64,000 bases of DNA from Alphaproteobacteria bacterium (GCA_021296325.1 JAGWAR010000001.1:215159-279158), one strand, 5' to 3'; positions 38,480-52,270 are shown, numbered from the stretch's first letter. Notes: generated by a model from the sequence alone, not told the origin. A program made the numbers and translations.

Positions 38480-39718
38480 TCAGATGTCGAGCAGAATGCG
38501 TTTCGGATCTTCGATGCATTCCTTGATGCGAACCAGGAAGGTAACCGCCTCGCGCCCGTCGACCAGTCGGTGATCGTAGGTAAGGGCAAGGTACATCATC
38601 GGCCGTACCTCGACCTTGCCGTCGATGACGACGGCGCGGTCCTGGATTTTGTGCATGCCGAGGATGGCGGATTGCGGCGGGTTGATGATCGGCGTTGAAA
38701 GCAGGGAGCCGAAGACGCCGCCATTGGAAATGGTGAAGGTGCCGCCGGTAAGCTCTTCCATGGTGAGCTTGCCGTCGCGCGCACGGGTTCCGAATTCGCC
38801 GATCTGTTTTTCGATGTCCGCAAAATCCATTTGATCGACGTCGCGCAGGACCGGCACGACCAGGCCCTGGGGCGAGCCGACGGCAACGCCGATGTCGTAA
38901 TGGTTCTTGTAGACGATTTCCTCGCCCTCGATCTGGGCGTTGACCTCGGGCAGCTCCTTCAGTGCGACGATCGCGGCTTTGACGAAGAAGGACATGTAGC
39001 CGAGGCGCACGCCGTATTTCTTTTCGAAACCGTCCCGGTATTCGGTGCGCGCGGATTTCAGCGCGCTCATATCCACCTCGTTGAAGGTGGTGAGCATGGC
39101 GGCCGTGTTCTGGGCCTCCTTCAGACGCTCGGCGACGCGCTTGCGTAACCGGGACATGCGGACCCGTTCTTCCCGCGCGCCGGGAGCCGTGGCGCGGGCG
39201 TCGGCGGGCGGGGCAGCTTGATCGCCCTCGAGATGGGCGAGCACGTCACCCTTCGTCAGCCTGCCGTCCTTGCCGGTGGCGGCGATGGCGGAAGGATCGA
39301 GGCGGTTTTCCTCGACGAGCTTGCGAACGGCGGGCGAGAGGGGCTGGTCCGCGGCCTTGGCAGGCGCCGCCGGTGCCGGTTGCGGAGCCGGTTTTTCGGC
39401 CGGCTTCGGCGCCGCGGCGGGCGCGCTTTCGGCGGGTTTCGGCTTGTCAGCCGGCTTCGATGGCGCGGCAGCGCTCCCGGCGCCTTCCTCGATGCGGCCC
39501 AGCAGGGCGCCGACCTCGACGTCGGCACCGCTTTCCACGGCGATTTCGGTGAGCTTGCCGGCGGCCGGCGCCGGCACTTCGAGGGTGACCTTGTCGGTTT
39601 CCAGCTCGACCAGCGGTTCGTCGGCTGCGACCGTGTCGCCCACCGCCTTGAACCACTGCGCCACGGTTGCTTCCGTTACCGATTCACCCAGTTCGGGTAC
39701 TACGATTTCCCGTGCCAT
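38480..39718 (-). CDS. sucB: 2-oxoglutarate dehydrogenase E2 (dihydrolipoyl succinyltransferase)
   Basis: A 412-residue E2: lipoyl domain 1-76 with the lipoylated lysine in [14 protein letters not shown], a long Ala/Pro/Lys linker about 78-122, the peripheral subunit-binding domain ([19 protein letters not shown]) and the catalytic acyltransferase domain with [12 protein letters not shown] near the end. The core assembles into a 24-mer that receives E1 (sucA) and E3 (lpdA). It is eight bases from sucA. GAGG precedes the ATG. Confidence 0.97.
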   Translation of the reverse strand: MAREIVVPELGESVTEATVAQWFKAVGDTVAADEPLVELETDKVTLEVPAPAAGKLTEIAVESGADVEVGALLGRIEEGAGSAAAPSKPADKPKPAESAPAAAPKPAEKPAPQPAPAAPAKAADQPLSPAVRKLVEENRLDPSAIAATGKDGRLTKGDVLAHLEGDQAAPPADARATAPGAREERVRMSRLRKRVAERLKEAQNTAAMLTTFNEVDMSALKSARTEYRDGFEKKYGVRLGYMSFFVKAAIVALKELPEVNAQIEGEEIVYKNHYDIGVAVGSPQGLVVPVLRDVDQMDFADIEKQIGEFGTRARDGKLTMEELTGGTFTISNGGVFGSLLSTPIINPPQSAILGMHKIQDRAVVIDGKVEVRPMMYLALTYDHRLVDGREAVTFLVRIKECIEDPKRILLDI

Positions 39719-39725
39719 TTTTTCC

Positions 39726-42569
39726 TCACCCCACCGTCAATGCTGCGTCCACAAGTTCCGCCTGTTCCTGGTTGTGCTTGCGCAGAAGGCCCGTCGCCGG
39801 CGAGGCAGCCTCCTTGCGCCCGACATATACCGCCTGCGCGGTTTTATGTTTGATCTCGACCAGCACCTCTTCGAGGCGGCGATCGAGGAAGGTCCAGGCA
39901 CCCATGTTCTTCGGTTCTTCCTGACACCAGACCACGTCGGCGTTCGGGTATTTCTGAAATTCCTCGGCCAGGGTGTCGGCCGGAAACGGATAGACCTGTT
40001 CGACCCGAATGAGGGCAACGTCCTTCAGGCTACGCTTTTCCCGTTCCTCTTCAAGGTCGTAATAGACCTTGCCGCTGCAAAGAACGATCCGCTTTACCTT
40101 GTTGCCGGCGACCAGTTTCGCGTCATCGGTCAGCACGCGGTGAAACGTCGAATCGGGGCCCATGTCTTCCAGCGTGGAAACGGCCTTCTTGTGACGCAGC
40201 AACGACTTCGGCGTCATGAGAATCAGAGGCTTGCGGAAATTCCGGTGAATTTGCCGCCGCAGAACATGAAAATAGTTTGCCGGTGTTGTGCAATTCGCAA
40301 CCTGAAGATTGTCTTCGGCGCAAAGCTGCAGGTAACGCTCGAGTCGGGCAGAGGAATGTTCCGGTCCCTGGCCTTCGAAGCCGTGCGGCAGCAGCAGGAC
40401 AAGCCCGGACATCCGCATCCACTTGCTTTCGGCTGAGGCGATGAACTGGTCGATGACGACCTGGGCGCCGTTTGCGAAATCACCGAACTGGGCCTCCCAA
40501 AGGACCAACGCGTTCGGCTCGGCCATCGTGTAGCCATATTCGAATCCAAGCACGCCGGCTTCCGACAGGGGGCTGTCGAGCACCTCGAAGGGAGCCTGAC
40601 CTTCCTTCAGGTGGTCGAGAGGATAGTATTTCGCCTCCGTTTCCTGATCGACGAAGGCCGCGTGACGCTGGGAGAAGGTTCCGCGGGTGCAGTCCTGGCC
40701 GCTGAGTCGAACCGGAATGCCTTCGCGCAGCAACGAACCGAAAGCAAGCGCCTCGGCCGTTGCCCAGTCGATGCCTTCGCCGCTTTCGAACATCTTTTGT
40801 TTCGTTTTCAGCTGGCGGAGAAGCTTGCGGTTGACGTTGATCTCTTCCGGCGCGCTCGACAGCACCTTGCCGATTTCGCGAAGCGTTTCCAGCGGGATAC
40901 CCGTGTTGCCACGCCGCTTGCCGCTCGTCGCAAGGCCAAGGCCCGTCCAGGCGCCTTCGAGCCAGTCCGCCTTGTTCGGCTTGTAGTGCTGGGCGGCCTC
41001 GAAATCCGCCTCGAGAGTCTGCATGCAGGAATCGTGAATGTCCTGCACCTCTTTCTCCGTGAGTTCGCCCTCCGCGACAAGTTTCTTGGCATAGACTTCA
41101 TAGGTCGTCGGGTGATTGGCGATCGCCTTGTACATCAGGGGCTGGGTAAAGGCCGGCTCGTCGCCTTCGTTATGACCGAAACGGCGGTAACAGAACATGT
41201 CGATGATGACGTCCTTGTGGAATTCCTGCCGGAATTCCGTGGCGATCTTTGCGACGTGTACGACGGCTTCCGGATCGTCGCCGTTGACGTGGAAGATGGG
41301 CGCCTGGATTCCCTTGGCGATATCGGAGGGGTAGAGCGTGCCGCGGGCAAATTTCGGAGAGGTCGTGAAACCGATCTGGTTGTTGACGATGAAATGGATG
41401 GTGCCGCCGCAGCGATAGCCCTGAAGGTCGCCAAGCTCGAGGCTTTCCGGTACCAATCCCTGGCCGGCGAAGGCGGCGTCGCCATGCATGAGGACGCTTA
41501 AGACCTGATCCCGCACCTCGTTCTTGCGCTGGGCCTGTTTGGCCCGCGTCTTCCCCAACACCACCGGGTCGACGATCTCGAGGTGGGAGGGGTTCGAGGT
41601 GAGGGAGAGGTGGACGTTCTGTTCGTCAAACTCCCGGTCGGCCGAGGCGCCGAGATGGTATTTGACGTCGCCGGATCCCTGGAAGTCGTCCGTATGGGCG
41701 GCGTTTCCCTGAAATTCCGAAAAGATGGCCGTGAACGGCTTCTTCATGACGTTGGCCAATACGTTTAGCCGTCCCCGATGGGACATGCCGATGACGACTT
41801 CCTTGACGCCAAGCTGGCTGCCCCGCTTCAGCACCTGCTCGATGGCCGGGACCAGGCTTTCGCCGCCATCCAGCCCGAAACGCTTCGTGCCCGGATGCTT
41901 GACGTGGAGGAAGCGCTCAAACGTTTCCGCCTCCGAAAGTCGTTCCAGGATCGTTCGCTTGCCAAGGGAGGTGAAAACCGGTTGGTTGCGTCCGCTCTCA
42001 ACCCGGATCTGGAGCCAGGCTTTCTGGTCGGGGTCCTGCATGTGCATGAATTCGACCCCGATATTCCCGCAATAGGTCTGATGCAGGGCGTCGAGGATTT
42101 CCCGCATTGTTGCCCGTTCCATGCCAAGCACGTTGTCGATGAAAATCGGGCGGTTGTAATCGGCTTCTGTAAACCCGTAGGATTCCGGGTCCAGCTCGGG
42201 ATGGTATTTTTCCTGGTGAAGCCCGAGCGGGTCGAAATTCGCAATCAGATGACCACGCACCCGATAGGCGCGGATCATCATCAGCGCCCGGATGCTGTCG
42301 AGGGTGGCAGTGTGAACCGCATCTTCGCCAATCGGGGCCGCGGGGGCCTTGGACGTGGCTTCTTCCTCGTCGAAGGCGCGGGCCCGCTTCGGCGCCCAGC
42401 TGGCGCCGCCAAGATCGCTTGCCGAGGCGCCGTCCCGCATTTCGGCGAAGAAGGACTGCCAGCTGGGGTCTACGGAACCCGGGCTTTCCAAGTAGCGACG
42501 GAACAATTCTTCGACGAAAGCAGCGTTCGCGCCGGAGAGAATGGTGGATTCGATGGGACGATTCGCCAT
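39726..42569 (-). CDS. sucA: 2-oxoglutarate dehydrogenase E1 component
   Basis: Thiamine-diphosphate decarboxylase of the TCA cycle, 947 residues. Markers are the N-terminal [21 protein letters not shown]2-binding helix, [30 protein letters not shown] (ThDP-binding region), [18 protein letters not shown] and the C-terminal [17 protein letters not shown] 9-bp hairpin lies ten bases before the ATG, and no clear ribosome site is seen outside it. It lies between sucD and sucB. Confidence 0.97.
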   Translation of the reverse strand: MANRPIESTILSGANAAFVEELFRRYLESPGSVDPSWQSFFAEMRDGASASDLGGASWAPKRARAFDEEEATSKAPAAPIGEDAVHTATLDSIRALMMIRAYRVRGHLIANFDPLGLHQEKYHPELDPESYGFTEADYNRPIFIDNVLGMERATMREILDALHQTYCGNIGVEFMHMQDPDQKAWLQIRVESGRNQPVFTSLGKRTILERLSEAETFERFLHVKHPGTKRFGLDGGESLVPAIEQVLKRGSQLGVKEVVIGMSHRGRLNVLANVMKKPFTAIFSEFQGNAAHTDDFQGSGDVKYHLGASADREFDEQNVHLSLTSNPSHLEIVDPVVLGKTRAKQAQRKNEVRDQVLSVLMHGDAAFAGQGLVPESLELGDLQGYRCGGTIHFIVNNQIGFTTSPKFARGTLYPSDIAKGIQAPIFHVNGDDPEAVVHVAKIATEFRQEFHKDVIIDMFCYRRFGHNEGDEPAFTQPLMYKAIANHPTTYEVYAKKLVAEGELTEKEVQDIHDSCMQTLEADFEAAQHYKPNKADWLEGAWTGLGLATSGKRRGNTGIPLETLREIGKVLSSAPEEINVNRKLLRQLKTKQKMFESGEGIDWATAEALAFGSLLREGIPVRLSGQDCTRGTFSQRHAAFVDQETEAKYYPLDHLKEGQAPFEVLDSPLSEAGVLGFEYGYTMAEPNALVLWEAQFGDFANGAQVVIDQFIASAESKWMRMSGLVLLLPHGFEGQGPEHSSARLERYLQLCAEDNLQVANCTTPANYFHVLRRQIHRNFRKPLILMTPKSLLRHKKAVSTLEDMGPDSTFHRVLTDDAKLVAGNKVKRIVLCSGKVYYDLEEEREKRSLKDVALIRVEQVYPFPADTLAEEFQKYPNADVVWCQEEPKNMGAWTFLDRRLEEVLVEIKHKTAQAVYVGRKEAASPATGLLRKHNQEQAELVDAALTVG

Positions 42570-42578
42570 GAACGGACA

Positions 42579-42600
42579 AGATGCTGGTGGTCCAGCATCT
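42579..42600 (-). other. Hairpin in the sucD-sucA gap next to the sucA start
   Basis: AGATGCTGG / CCAGCATCT form a perfect 9-bp stem with a four-base loop. Its 3' edge on the minus strand ends ten bases before the sucA ATG (42569). There is no T-run, so it is less likely to be a terminator than an mRNA processing or translation-control element. The rest of the 81-base gap is AT-rich. Confidence 0.6.
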
Positions 42601-42650
42601 TCTGATAGTTAAGTTTGGTTAACGTTTCGCTAAATATATGAGACGGCGGG

Positions 42651-43525
<875 letters not shown>

Positions 43526-43526
<1 letters not shown>

Positions 43527-44695
43527 CAGCTTGCCTCTTTTACTGCCCGGACGATTTTCTCGGCGGCGTCCCCAAGGTTGTCTGCCGATTCGATCAGCAA
43601 TTTGGAACGCTCAAGAATTTCCTTGCCAAGGTCGACGTTCGTGCCTTCGAGGCGAACGACCAGCGGCACGTTCAGGCTGACCTCGCGCGCCGCAGCGACA
43701 ACGCCTTCGGCAATGACATCGCAACGCATGATGCCGCCAAAGATGTTGACGAGAATGCCTTCGACGTTTGGATCCGAGAGAATGAGCTTGAAGGCGGTCG
43801 TCACGCGCTCGCGGGTGGCGCCGCCGCCGACATCAAGAAAGTTGGCCGGATCGCCGCCGTGAAGTTTGATGATGTCCATCGTCGCCATGGCAAGGCCGGC
43901 GCCGTTCACCATGCAGCCAACGCTGCCGTCGAGCTTGATGTAATTCAAATTGTGGCGTGCCGCCTCGATTTCAGAAGGATCTTCCTCGTGCTCGTCGCGC
44001 AGTTCTTCGATATCCCTATGACGGAATAGCGCGTTGTCGTCGAAATTCATTTTTGCATCCAGGGCGACGACATCGCCGGTCCCCGTCACGACCAATGGAT
44101 TGATTTCGACGAGGCTTGCGTCGAGTTCCGTGAACGCCTTGTACATGGAAAGGATAAATTTCTGGGCGGAGCTCACCTGCTTGTCACGCAGACCAAGGCT
44201 GAAGGCCAGGTTGCGCGCGTGGTAAGGCTGAATGCCGGTTGCCGGGTCGATCCACACTTTATGAATTTTCTCCGGCGTTTTTGCCGCGACTTCTTCGATG
44301 TCCATGCCCCCTTCGGTGGAGGCCATGATCGTCAGCCGCCCCTTGGCGCGGTCGATCAGCATACCGAGATACAGTTCCCGGGCGATGTCGCATCCTTCTT
44401 CAATATAGACGCGCTTGACTTCCTTGCCTTCGGGGCCGGTTTGATGGGTGACAAGCTGCATGCCCAGCATGTTCTTGGCGGCGTCTTTGACGTCCTTCTC
44501 GGATTTGACGACCTTGACGCCGCCGCCCTTGCCGCGTCCGCCGGCATGGATCTGGGCCTTGACGACCCAGACCGGCCCGCCCAGCTCATGAGCGACGGTC
44601 TCCGCTTCCTGGGGTGTGTAGGCAACGCCGCCGCGCGGTACCGCAACGCCATAGCGCGCAAGCAGGCCTTTTGCCTGATATTCATGAATGTTCAT
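43526..44695 (-). CDS. sucC: Succinyl-CoA ligase beta subunit
   Basis: A 389-residue beta subunit with the ATP-grasp fold: [20 protein letters not shown] start, [16 protein letters not shown] nucleotide region, [20 protein letters not shown] (metal site) and [18 protein letters not shown]. The ATG at 44695 matches the family start; the open frame extends 21 codons upstream without support. Three strong hairpins lie between it and the mdh-fused tail upstream. Confidence 0.97.
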
Positions 44696-44766
44696 GTCGC
44701 GTGTCTGCTTAAGAGGCTCTCGATGTGCCCCGATATCGGTCGGGGGCGGGGGAACCAAGGAGGGGC

Positions 44767-44855
44767 CGAGAGACGCGAAAACGCCTCTCGACCCTACCCT
44801 GGCGGATAACCGCCACAGGCGGTTAACCCATGCGTTCCGGCGGGAAAACCCGCCG
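44767..44855 (-). other. Three consecutive hairpins between mdh and sucC
   Basis: Three short palindromes stand in a row. CGAGAG/CTCTCG encloses ACGCGAAAACGC (44767-44790). TAACCGCC-ACA-GGCGGTTA is at 44807-44825. CGGCGGG-AAAA-CCCGCCG is at 44838-44855. None is followed by a T-run on the minus strand. They could stabilise or process the mdh-suc transcript, or partly attenuate it after mdh. Confidence 0.65.
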
Positions 44856-44869
44856 AGACCGTAAGGCTA

Positions 44870-46339
<1,470 letters not shown>

Positions 46340-46354
46340 TCATTACAATGTTGG

Positions 46355-46383
46355 GATTTAGCGCGAACTGCAAATTTCTGCAA
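46355..46383 (-). promoter_or_regulatory. Candidate promoter and TTGCA repeats upstream of mdh
   Basis: On the minus strand TTGCAG (46383-46378) and TAAATC (46360-46355) are 17 bases apart. The -35 lies in a cluster of three TTGCA elements within 46366-46396, a layout reminiscent of direct operator repeats. A TCCGAAA/TTTCGGA hairpin sits at 46401-46418 after nadC. This roughly 190-base gap is AT-rich compared with its surroundings. No strong regulator match can be claimed. Confidence 0.35.
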
Positions 46384-46444
46384 GCATTTGTGCAAGTGTT
46401 TCCGAAATTCGTTTCGGATTTATTTACGGGAATTGTCGGCAATA

Positions 46445-47278
46445 CTACGAGTCGAGATCGAGTCCGACGTCAATTGCGGGTGCGGAATGCGTAATTTTGC
46501 CAACCGAAATAAAGTCGACTCCGGTTTCTGCGATGGCGCGAATCTTGTCGAGTGAAACGCCACCGGAAGCCTCCAGTTTGACTTGCCCGGAAACGTTGGA
46601 AACCGCGGTACGCAAGGCTTTCAGGCTCATGTTGTCAAGCAGCAAAATGTCGGCGCCGGCGGTCATTGCTTCGTGTATTTGATCCAGATTTTCGCACTCG
46701 ACTTCGATCGGAGCGAGATTTGCGCGCTTGGCACGGCGCACCGCTTCTGCGAGTCCGCCGGCGGCGGTCAGGTGGTTGTCTTTGATCAAGGCCCCGCTGG
46801 CGAGATCCGGGCGGTGATTTTGGGCGCCACCGAGGCTGGAAGCGTATTTTTCGAGCCGACGCAGGCCAGGCAGCGTTTTGCGGGTATCGCGAAGAACGGC
46901 GCCCGTGCCTTCGATTTGGCGCACATAAGCGCGGGTGAGCGTGGCGATGCCGGAAAGGTGCTGAACGACGTTGAGAGCGGCCCGCTCCGCGGCCAGCAAC
47001 CCGTGTGCGGCGCCGTAAAACCGGGCCAGCACGGTACCGGCGTCGACTTCTTCTCCGTCTTTAATAAGAAGGTCGATGTTTGCCTGGGGGGTCATCCGAC
47101 GGACGATTGCCGCCGCGACGGGAAGGCCGGCAATAACGGCCAGTTGGCGAGTCGCCATGCGAAGGCGGAGTTCCGCGTCTTTCGGGACGATGGCCTGGGT
47201 CGTGACGTCGCGTAAGGCGGCGTCTTCCTCGAGGACGCGCCCAACAATTTCCTCGATTTCCTGATCGGTCAGCTGCAT
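46445..47278 (-). CDS. nadC: Nicotinate-nucleotide pyrophosphorylase (carboxylating)
   Basis: Quinolinate phosphoribosyltransferase of de novo NAD synthesis, 277 residues. LRDVTTQAIVPKDAEL, ERAALNVVQHLSGIATLT, RDTRKTLPGLRRLEKYA, a GGAQNHRPDL segment, KDNHLTAAGG, ECENLDQIHEA and LEASGGVSLDKI are all present. It follows nadA by 21 bases. nadB, often between them, is absent. Confidence 0.96.
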   Translation of the reverse strand: MQLTDQEIEEIVGRVLEEDAALRDVTTQAIVPKDAELRLRMATRQLAVIAGLPVAAAIVRRMTPQANIDLLIKDGEEVDAGTVLARFYGAAHGLLAAERAALNVVQHLSGIATLTRAYVRQIEGTGAVLRDTRKTLPGLRRLEKYASSLGGAQNHRPDLASGALIKDNHLTAAGGLAEAVRRAKRANLAPIEVECENLDQIHEAMTAGADILLLDNMSLKALRTAVSNVSGQVKLEASGGVSLDKIRAIAETGVDFISVGKITHSAPAIDVGLDLDS

Positions 47279-47299
47279 CGGAGAGGCCGGGCGACGGGG

Positions 47300-48319
47300 T
47301 TAGCCGGCCGCGCGGAGTTTTGCCGGTTCGGGCTGGGGGGACATCTCGAGCATCCGCTCGATCGGCTTGAGGGCGGCCAGACGCAGCGCGTCGGGAACTT
47401 CCACGGCGGGCGCCAGATTTGCCAGCGCCAGGTAAAGCTTTTCCATCGTGTTCAGCTCCATGAACGGGCAGGTCGAGCACGAGCAGCTTTCGTCCATGCC
47501 GGGCGCCGGCAGGAAACGCTTGTTGGGAGCCAATTTTTCCATCTGGTGGATGATCCCGGGCTCCGTTGCGATGACGAATTCCTGGGCCGTCGAATCAAGG
47601 ACGAAGCGGATCAGTGAAGAGGTCGAACCCACGTGATCCGCGTGATTAAGGATTGCTTCCGGGCATTCCGGGTGGGCCGCCACCAGCGCCTTCGGGTGCC
47701 GAACCTTGAGCCGCACCAGCTCGCGCTCGGAAAACTGCTCGTGGACGATGCAGGTGCCCGGCCAGAGCAGCAAATCCCGGCCAGTCTTGCGGGCGAGATA
47801 GGCCCCGAGATGGCGGTCCGGGGCAAACAGAATCGGCTGGTCATCCGGCAATTGCCGGATGATGGATTCGGCGTTCGAGGAGGTGACGATAATGTCGGAA
47901 AGCGCCTTCACCTCGACGGAACAGTTGATATAGGTCAGCGCCATGTGGTCCGGGTGGGCCTCCCGGAAGGCGCGGAAGCGGTCCGGCGGGCAGGAGGATT
48001 CCAGCGAACAGCCGGCCTCTGCGTCCGGCAGCAGGACGCGCTTGCCGGGATTCAGAATCTTGGCGGTTTCGGCCATGAACCGCACTCCGCAAAACGCGAT
48101 CACGTCGGCGTCCGTTTCGGCGGCGCGCCGGGAGAGGTCCAGGCTATCGCCCACGAAGTCAGCGATGTCCTGGATTGCAGCCTCCTGGTAGTAGTGGGCC
48201 AGGATGACGGCGTTCCGCTGGCGGCGCAGACGATCGATCTCCGCCTCGAGGTCGAGGCCGGGATCGAGGTCTCTTTCGGTTGGCGCGCCCGGCGCCGGAA
48301 GCACGATGCTTTCGATCAT
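47300..48319 (-). CDS. nadA: Quinolinate synthase
   Basis: A [4Fe-4S] enzyme condensing iminoaspartate with dihydroxyacetone phosphate, about 339 residues. The three cluster cysteines are visible in [21 protein letters not shown] and [13 protein letters not shown]. Other marks are [20 protein letters not shown] and [20 protein letters not shown] 48319 ([11 protein letters not shown]) follows AGTGAGGAAA; the frame is open to 48445, which is not needed. Paired with nadC. Confidence 0.96.
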   Translation of the reverse strand: MIESIVLPAPGAPTERDLDPGLDLEAEIDRLRRQRNAVILAHYYQEAAIQDIADFVGDSLDLSRRAAETDADVIAFCGVRFMAETAKILNPGKRVLLPDAEAGCSLESSCPPDRFRAFREAHPDHMALTYINCSVEVKALSDIIVTSSNAESIIRQLPDDQPILFAPDRHLGAYLARKTGRDLLLWPGTCIVHEQFSERELVRLKVRHPKALVAAHPECPEAILNHADHVGSTSSLIRFVLDSTAQEFVIATEPGIIHQMEKLAPNKRFLPAPGMDESCSCSTCPFMELNTMEKLYLALANLAPAVEVPDALRLAALKPIERMLEMSPQPEPAKLRAAG

Positions 48320-48419
48320 TTTCCTCACTGCCGGTCTGACCCGGCCGGAAATCCACACGCGGTTAAATCGGCTGGGAGGCGTTGCCTTGTGCTTGCCCTT
48401 GCCGCCTCTACCCTTAAAC

Positions 48420-49634
48420 CTAGGAAGGTGGCGCTCCGGTTTCACTATTTTTCAGGAGATTGCCGGTTTCCGCAAGGTTTTCCAAGGTGTTCGCGTGGCT
48501 TTCCTCCACCGTGGTGGGCTCGGCAAGGACAAGGTGAGCCTTGGCGAAATACGCCTCCGATTGCATCTCCAGCAATCGGGAAACCGTGCGCCGGAATTCC
48601 ATGGCCCCTTCGCCGGACGGGTAAAGGGCTTCCGGGGCGGCTTCGGCGCTGGCAATCAGCTTCACCTTGTGCTCGTAAAGGGCGTCGATCAGGGTGACGA
48701 AACGCTTCGCTTCGTTGCGTTTCTCCGGGCTCAGGCAGGGGATCCGGTCAAGCAGGACGGTATGAAACTGGTTGGCGATCTCGAGGTAATCGGCGGCGCC
48801 TAGGGGCCGTTCGCAAAGCTCGGCGAAGGAGAAACGGGCGACCCCACGGGCCGCCTTCAGGATGGCCAGCTTGCGGCCCTGCACCAGCAGCGTGCAGGGC
48901 TTGGGCGGGCTTCCCATCGTCAAGCGCTCGAAGGCGCGATCAAGCGCGGCGTCCGCGCCCTCTCCCGTCCGGTAGACGCTTAAATCCCGCAGCAGCCGCA
49001 GCCGGTAATCCTGATCGCCGGCCAGTTCGACGACGTGGAGCTTTTCCTTCATCAGCGCGATGAAGGGGAGAAATCTCTCCCGCTGAAGCCCGTCCTTGTA
49101 GAGATCGTCCGGCGGGCGGTTCGAGGTGGCGACCACGACAACCCCCTCTTTGAACAGCGATGCGAACAGCCGCCCCAGAATCATGGCGTCGGCGATGTCG
49201 AGGACCTGCAGCTCGTCGAAACAAAGCAGCCATGCATCGCGGGCCAGATCGGCCGCGACAAGGGGCAACGGGTCTGCCACCTTGCGGCCGGCCTTGCCGT
49301 CCCGCCGCCATGCGTGGAGGCGGGCATGGACTTCCAGCATGAATTCGTGAAAGTGAACGCGGCGCTTGCGATGGACCGGGGCGTGCTCGAAAAAAAGATC
49401 CATCAGCATCGATTTTCCCCGCCCGACATCGCCATGGAGATAAATCCCCCTGGGCGGCGGCAGGGTGTGCGCCACTGGCAGGAATCGCCGCCACCAGCCG
49501 CGCCGCGGGCGGTAATGGCCGAGCGAATCGTAGAGCGTGTCCAGATATTGAAGCGCGGCAAGCTGCGCGGGGTCCGGCGTGATCTTGCCGGCCTCCGTCT
49601 GCTGGTGATAGTCGGCGAGCGGCCCGGCTTTCAT
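48420..49634 (-). CDS. zapE: Cell division protein ZapE (AFG1-like ATPase)
   Basis: A 404-residue AAA-type ATPase associated with late division in E. coli and with mitochondrial quality control in eukaryotes (AFG1/LACE1). It shows [20 protein letters not shown] (Walker A), [35 protein letters not shown] (Walker B), [19 protein letters not shown] and [15 protein letters not shown]. Starts at 49664 (TTG), 49652 and 49634 (ATG) are possible; 49634 has GAGG about ten bases upstream. It lies just downstream of sdhB on the same strand. Confidence 0.93.
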   Translation of the reverse strand: MKAGPLADYHQQTEAGKITPDPAQLAALQYLDTLYDSLGHYRPRRGWWRRFLPVAHTLPPPRGIYLHGDVGRGKSMLMDLFFEHAPVHRKRRVHFHEFMLEVHARLHAWRRDGKAGRKVADPLPLVAADLARDAWLLCFDELQVLDIADAMILGRLFASLFKEGVVVVATSNRPPDDLYKDGLQRERFLPFIALMKEKLHVVELAGDQDYRLRLLRDLSVYRTGEGADAALDRAFERLTMGSPPKPCTLLVQGRKLAILKAARGVARFSFAELCERPLGAADYLEIANQFHTVLLDRIPCLSPEKRNEAKRFVTLIDALYEHKVKLIASAEAAPEALYPSGEGAMEFRRTVSRLLEMQSEAYFAKAHLVLAEPTTVEESHANTLENLAETGNLLKNSETGAPPS

Positions 49635-49673
49635 CTCGAGGAAGCCTCGCATTGCAACTTGCAAAGGGGAATG

Positions 49674-50453
49674 CTAGCGGCGCGCCACCAACAGTTTCTT
49701 AATCTCGGCAATCGATTTCGCCGGATTGAGGCCCTTCGGGCAGGTCTTCGTGCAATTCATGATCGTGTGGCAGCGATAAAGGCGGAACGGGTCCTCCAGA
49801 TTGTCGAGACGCTTACCCGTCGCCTCGTCCCGGCTGTCGACGATCCAGCGATAGGCGCTAAGCAGCACGGCCGGGCCCAGGTAGCGATCCTCGTTCCACC
49901 AGTAGCTCGGGCAGCTCGTCGAACAGCAGAAGCAAAGAACGCATTCCCAAAGGCCGTCGAGCTTGGCCCGGTCCTCGCGGCTCTGGAGACGTTCTTCGTT
50001 CGGCGGCGACGTCGTATCGGCCTGCAGCCAGGGTTCCACGGAGGCGTACTGGGCAAAGATGTGGGTGAGGTCCGGCACCAGATCCTTCACGACTTCCATG
50101 TGGGGCAGCGGATAGACCTTCGCATCGCCCTTGATGTCCTCGATCGGGCAGAGGCAGGCCAGCGTGTTGACGCCGTCGATGTTCATCGAGCAGCTGCCAC
50201 AGATGCCTTCGCGGCAGGAGCGGCGGAAAGTGAGCGAGGAATCGATCTCGTTCTTGATCTTGATCAGCGCGTCCAGAACCATCGGCCCGCAATTGTCGAG
50301 GTCCACTTCGTAAGTGTCGAGACGGGGGTTTTCCTCCTTCTCGGGCTGCCAGCGATAGACGTGGAAATTCTTGACGCGCTTGGCACTGGCAGGCGCCTCG
50401 TAAGTCTTGCCCTTCTTGATCCTAGAATTTTTCGGCAGCGTGAATTCCACCAT
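49674..50453 (-). CDS. sdhB: Succinate dehydrogenase iron-sulfur subunit
   Basis: A 259-residue SdhB carrying three clusters: [2Fe-2S] [15 protein letters not shown]...C, [4Fe-4S] [15 protein letters not shown] and [3Fe-4S] [17 protein letters not shown]. It relays electrons from FAD in SdhA to ubiquinone. About 25 bases separate it from sdhA, completing sdhCDAB. Confidence 0.98.
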   Translation of the reverse strand: MVEFTLPKNSRIKKGKTYEAPASAKRVKNFHVYRWQPEKEENPRLDTYEVDLDNCGPMVLDALIKIKNEIDSSLTFRRSCREGICGSCSMNIDGVNTLACLCPIEDIKGDAKVYPLPHMEVVKDLVPDLTHIFAQYASVEPWLQADTTSPPNEERLQSREDRAKLDGLWECVLCFCCSTSCPSYWWNEDRYLGPAVLLSAYRWIVDSRDEATGKRLDNLEDPFRLYRCHTIMNCTKTCPKGLNPAKSIAEIKKLLVARR

Positions 50454-50477
50454 CGTCGATTCCTTAAAGCCTAAGCC

Positions 50478-52265
50478 TTAATAAACCCGCTTCTTCGGCG
50501 GGATCGTCTCGATTTCGTCCGTCAACGTGTCCAGATGCACCGGCCGGTAGTCAAGATGGATCTTTCCGTCCGGGCCGGTTTTGGCAAGCGTGTGCTTCAT
50601 CCAGTTTGCATCGTCGCGGTCCGGGTAATCCTCCCGCGCGTGTGCGCCGCGGCTTTCGTGACGGGCCTCGGCGCCGCACATGGCCATGCGGGCCTGGATA
50701 AGCAGGTTCTCCAGTTCCAGGGTTTCGACCAGGTCCGAGTTCCAGACGAGCGAACGATCCTCAACGGAAACGTCCGCAAGCGTCGCGGCCACCTGATCGA
50801 TTTTCGTGACGCCTTCCTTCAACACGTCGGCGTTGCGGAACACGGCGCAGTTGGCCTGCATCGTTTTTTGCATGTTGAGGCGGATGTCGGCGGTACGGAG
50901 CGAGCCTTTCGCGTGACGAAAACGGTCGAGCCGTGCGAGCCATTCTTCCCCCGCGTCCTTGGCAAGAGGAGGGTGGGCTGCGCCTTTCGTCACGGTCTCG
51001 GCGGCGCGAAGGGCTGCGGCACGCCCGAAGACGACGATATCGACCAGCGAATTGCAGCCCAGGCGATTGGCGCCATGCACGGAAACCGAAGCCGTTTCGC
51101 CGATGGCCATCAGGCCCGGGCACACCGCGTCCGGGTTCTCCTTGGTCGGGCGCAGCACCTCGCCATGATAGTTCGTCGGGATGCCGCCCATGTTGTAGTG
51201 GACGGTCGGCAGGACCGGGATTGGCTCTTTCGTCACGTCAACGCCGGAAAAGACCTTTGCCGTTTCGGAGATGCCGGGAAGCCGCTCGTGCAGCATGGCC
51301 GGTTCCAGATGTTCGAGGTGGAGGTAGATATGGTCCTTCTCGGGCCCGACGCCACGGCCTTCACGGATTTCGACCGTCATCGACCGGCTTACGACGTCGC
51401 GGGAGGCAAGGTCCTTGGCGCTCGGCGCGTAGCGTTCCATGAACCGTTCGCCTTCCGCGTTCGTCAAATAGCCGCCCTCGCCACGCGCCCCTTCCGTGAT
51501 CAGGCAGCCCGCCCCGTAGATGCCGGTCGGGTGAAACTGGATGAATTCCATGTCCTGAAGCGGCAACCCGCTTTGGGCGGCCATGGCGTTGCCGTCGCCC
51601 GTGCAGGTATGGGCCGAAGTGCAGGAAAAATAGGCGCGCCCGTACCCGCCCGTCGCCAGCACGGTGGTGTGGGCGCGGAAACGGTGGATCGTGCCGTCAT
51701 CCAAGCACCAGGCCAGCACGCCCCGGCAAGCACCTTCCGCGTCCATCAGCAGGCCAAGGGCGAAATACTCGTTGTAGAACTCGGCCTGGTGCTTGAGGCA
51801 TTGCTGATAGAGCGTGTGCAAGATGGCATGGCCCGTCCGGTCGGCGGCGGCGCAGGCACGGTGCGCCATCTTTTCGCCGTAATTCAGTGTGTGCCCGCCA
51901 AAAGGGCGCTGGTAGATCTTGCCTTCCGGCGTGCGCGAGAAGGGCACGCCGAGATGCTCAAGCTCCAGCACGGCCGGAATGGCGTTGCGACACATGTATT
52001 CGATGGCGTCCTGATCGCCCAGCCAGTCGGACCCTTTTACCGTGTCGTACATATGAAAGCGCCAGTCGTCCTCCATGACGTTGCCGAGTGCCGCTCCGAT
52101 ACCGCCCTGGGCGGCGACGGTGTGGCTGCGGGTCGGATAGACCTTCGTCACGCAGGCCGTCTTGAAACCGGCCGCCGTCATGCCGAGCGTGGCGCGCAAG
52201 CCGGCGCCGCCGGCGCCGACGACAACCGCGTCATAAGTGTGATCGATGATTTCGTAAGCCGCCAT
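50478..52265 (-). CDS. sdhA: Succinate dehydrogenase flavoprotein subunit
   Basis: A 595-residue SdhA with covalent [19 protein letters not shown], the flavinylation His in [16 protein letters not shown], active-site [27 protein letters not shown]-like segment and [16 protein letters not shown]. It oxidises succinate to fumarate in the TCA cycle and respiratory complex II. It follows sdhD by five bases. Confidence 0.99.
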   Translation of the reverse strand: MAAYEIIDHTYDAVVVGAGGAGLRATLGMTAAGFKTACVTKVYPTRSHTVAAQGGIGAALGNVMEDDWRFHMYDTVKGSDWLGDQDAIEYMCRNAIPAVLELEHLGVPFSRTPEGKIYQRPFGGHTLNYGEKMAHRACAAADRTGHAILHTLYQQCLKHQAEFYNEYFALGLLMDAEGACRGVLAWCLDDGTIHRFRAHTTVLATGGYGRAYFSCTSAHTCTGDGNAMAAQSGLPLQDMEFIQFHPTGIYGAGCLITEGARGEGGYLTNAEGERFMERYAPSAKDLASRDVVSRSMTVEIREGRGVGPEKDHIYLHLEHLEPAMLHERLPGISETAKVFSGVDVTKEPIPVLPTVHYNMGGIPTNYHGEVLRPTKENPDAVCPGLMAIGETASVSVHGANRLGCNSLVDIVVFGRAAALRAAETVTKGAAHPPLAKDAGEEWLARLDRFRHAKGSLRTADIRLNMQKTMQANCAVFRNADVLKEGVTKIDQVAATLADVSVEDRSLVWNSDLVETLELENLLIQARMAMCGAEARHESRGAHAREDYPDRDDANWMKHTLAKTGPDGKIHLDYRPVHLDTLTDEIETIPPKKRVY

Positions 52266-52270
52266 TTTTC

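Noticed and set aside
46401-46418. TCCGAAA/TTTCGGA stem considered as a nadC terminator
   Set aside because: On the minus strand, the direction of nadC transcription, no T-run follows; the T-rich side is on the plus strand where no gene ends.
49035-50474. A 479-codon plus-strand open frame
   Set aside because: Antisense to zapE and sdhB, whose motifs are clear on the minus strand.
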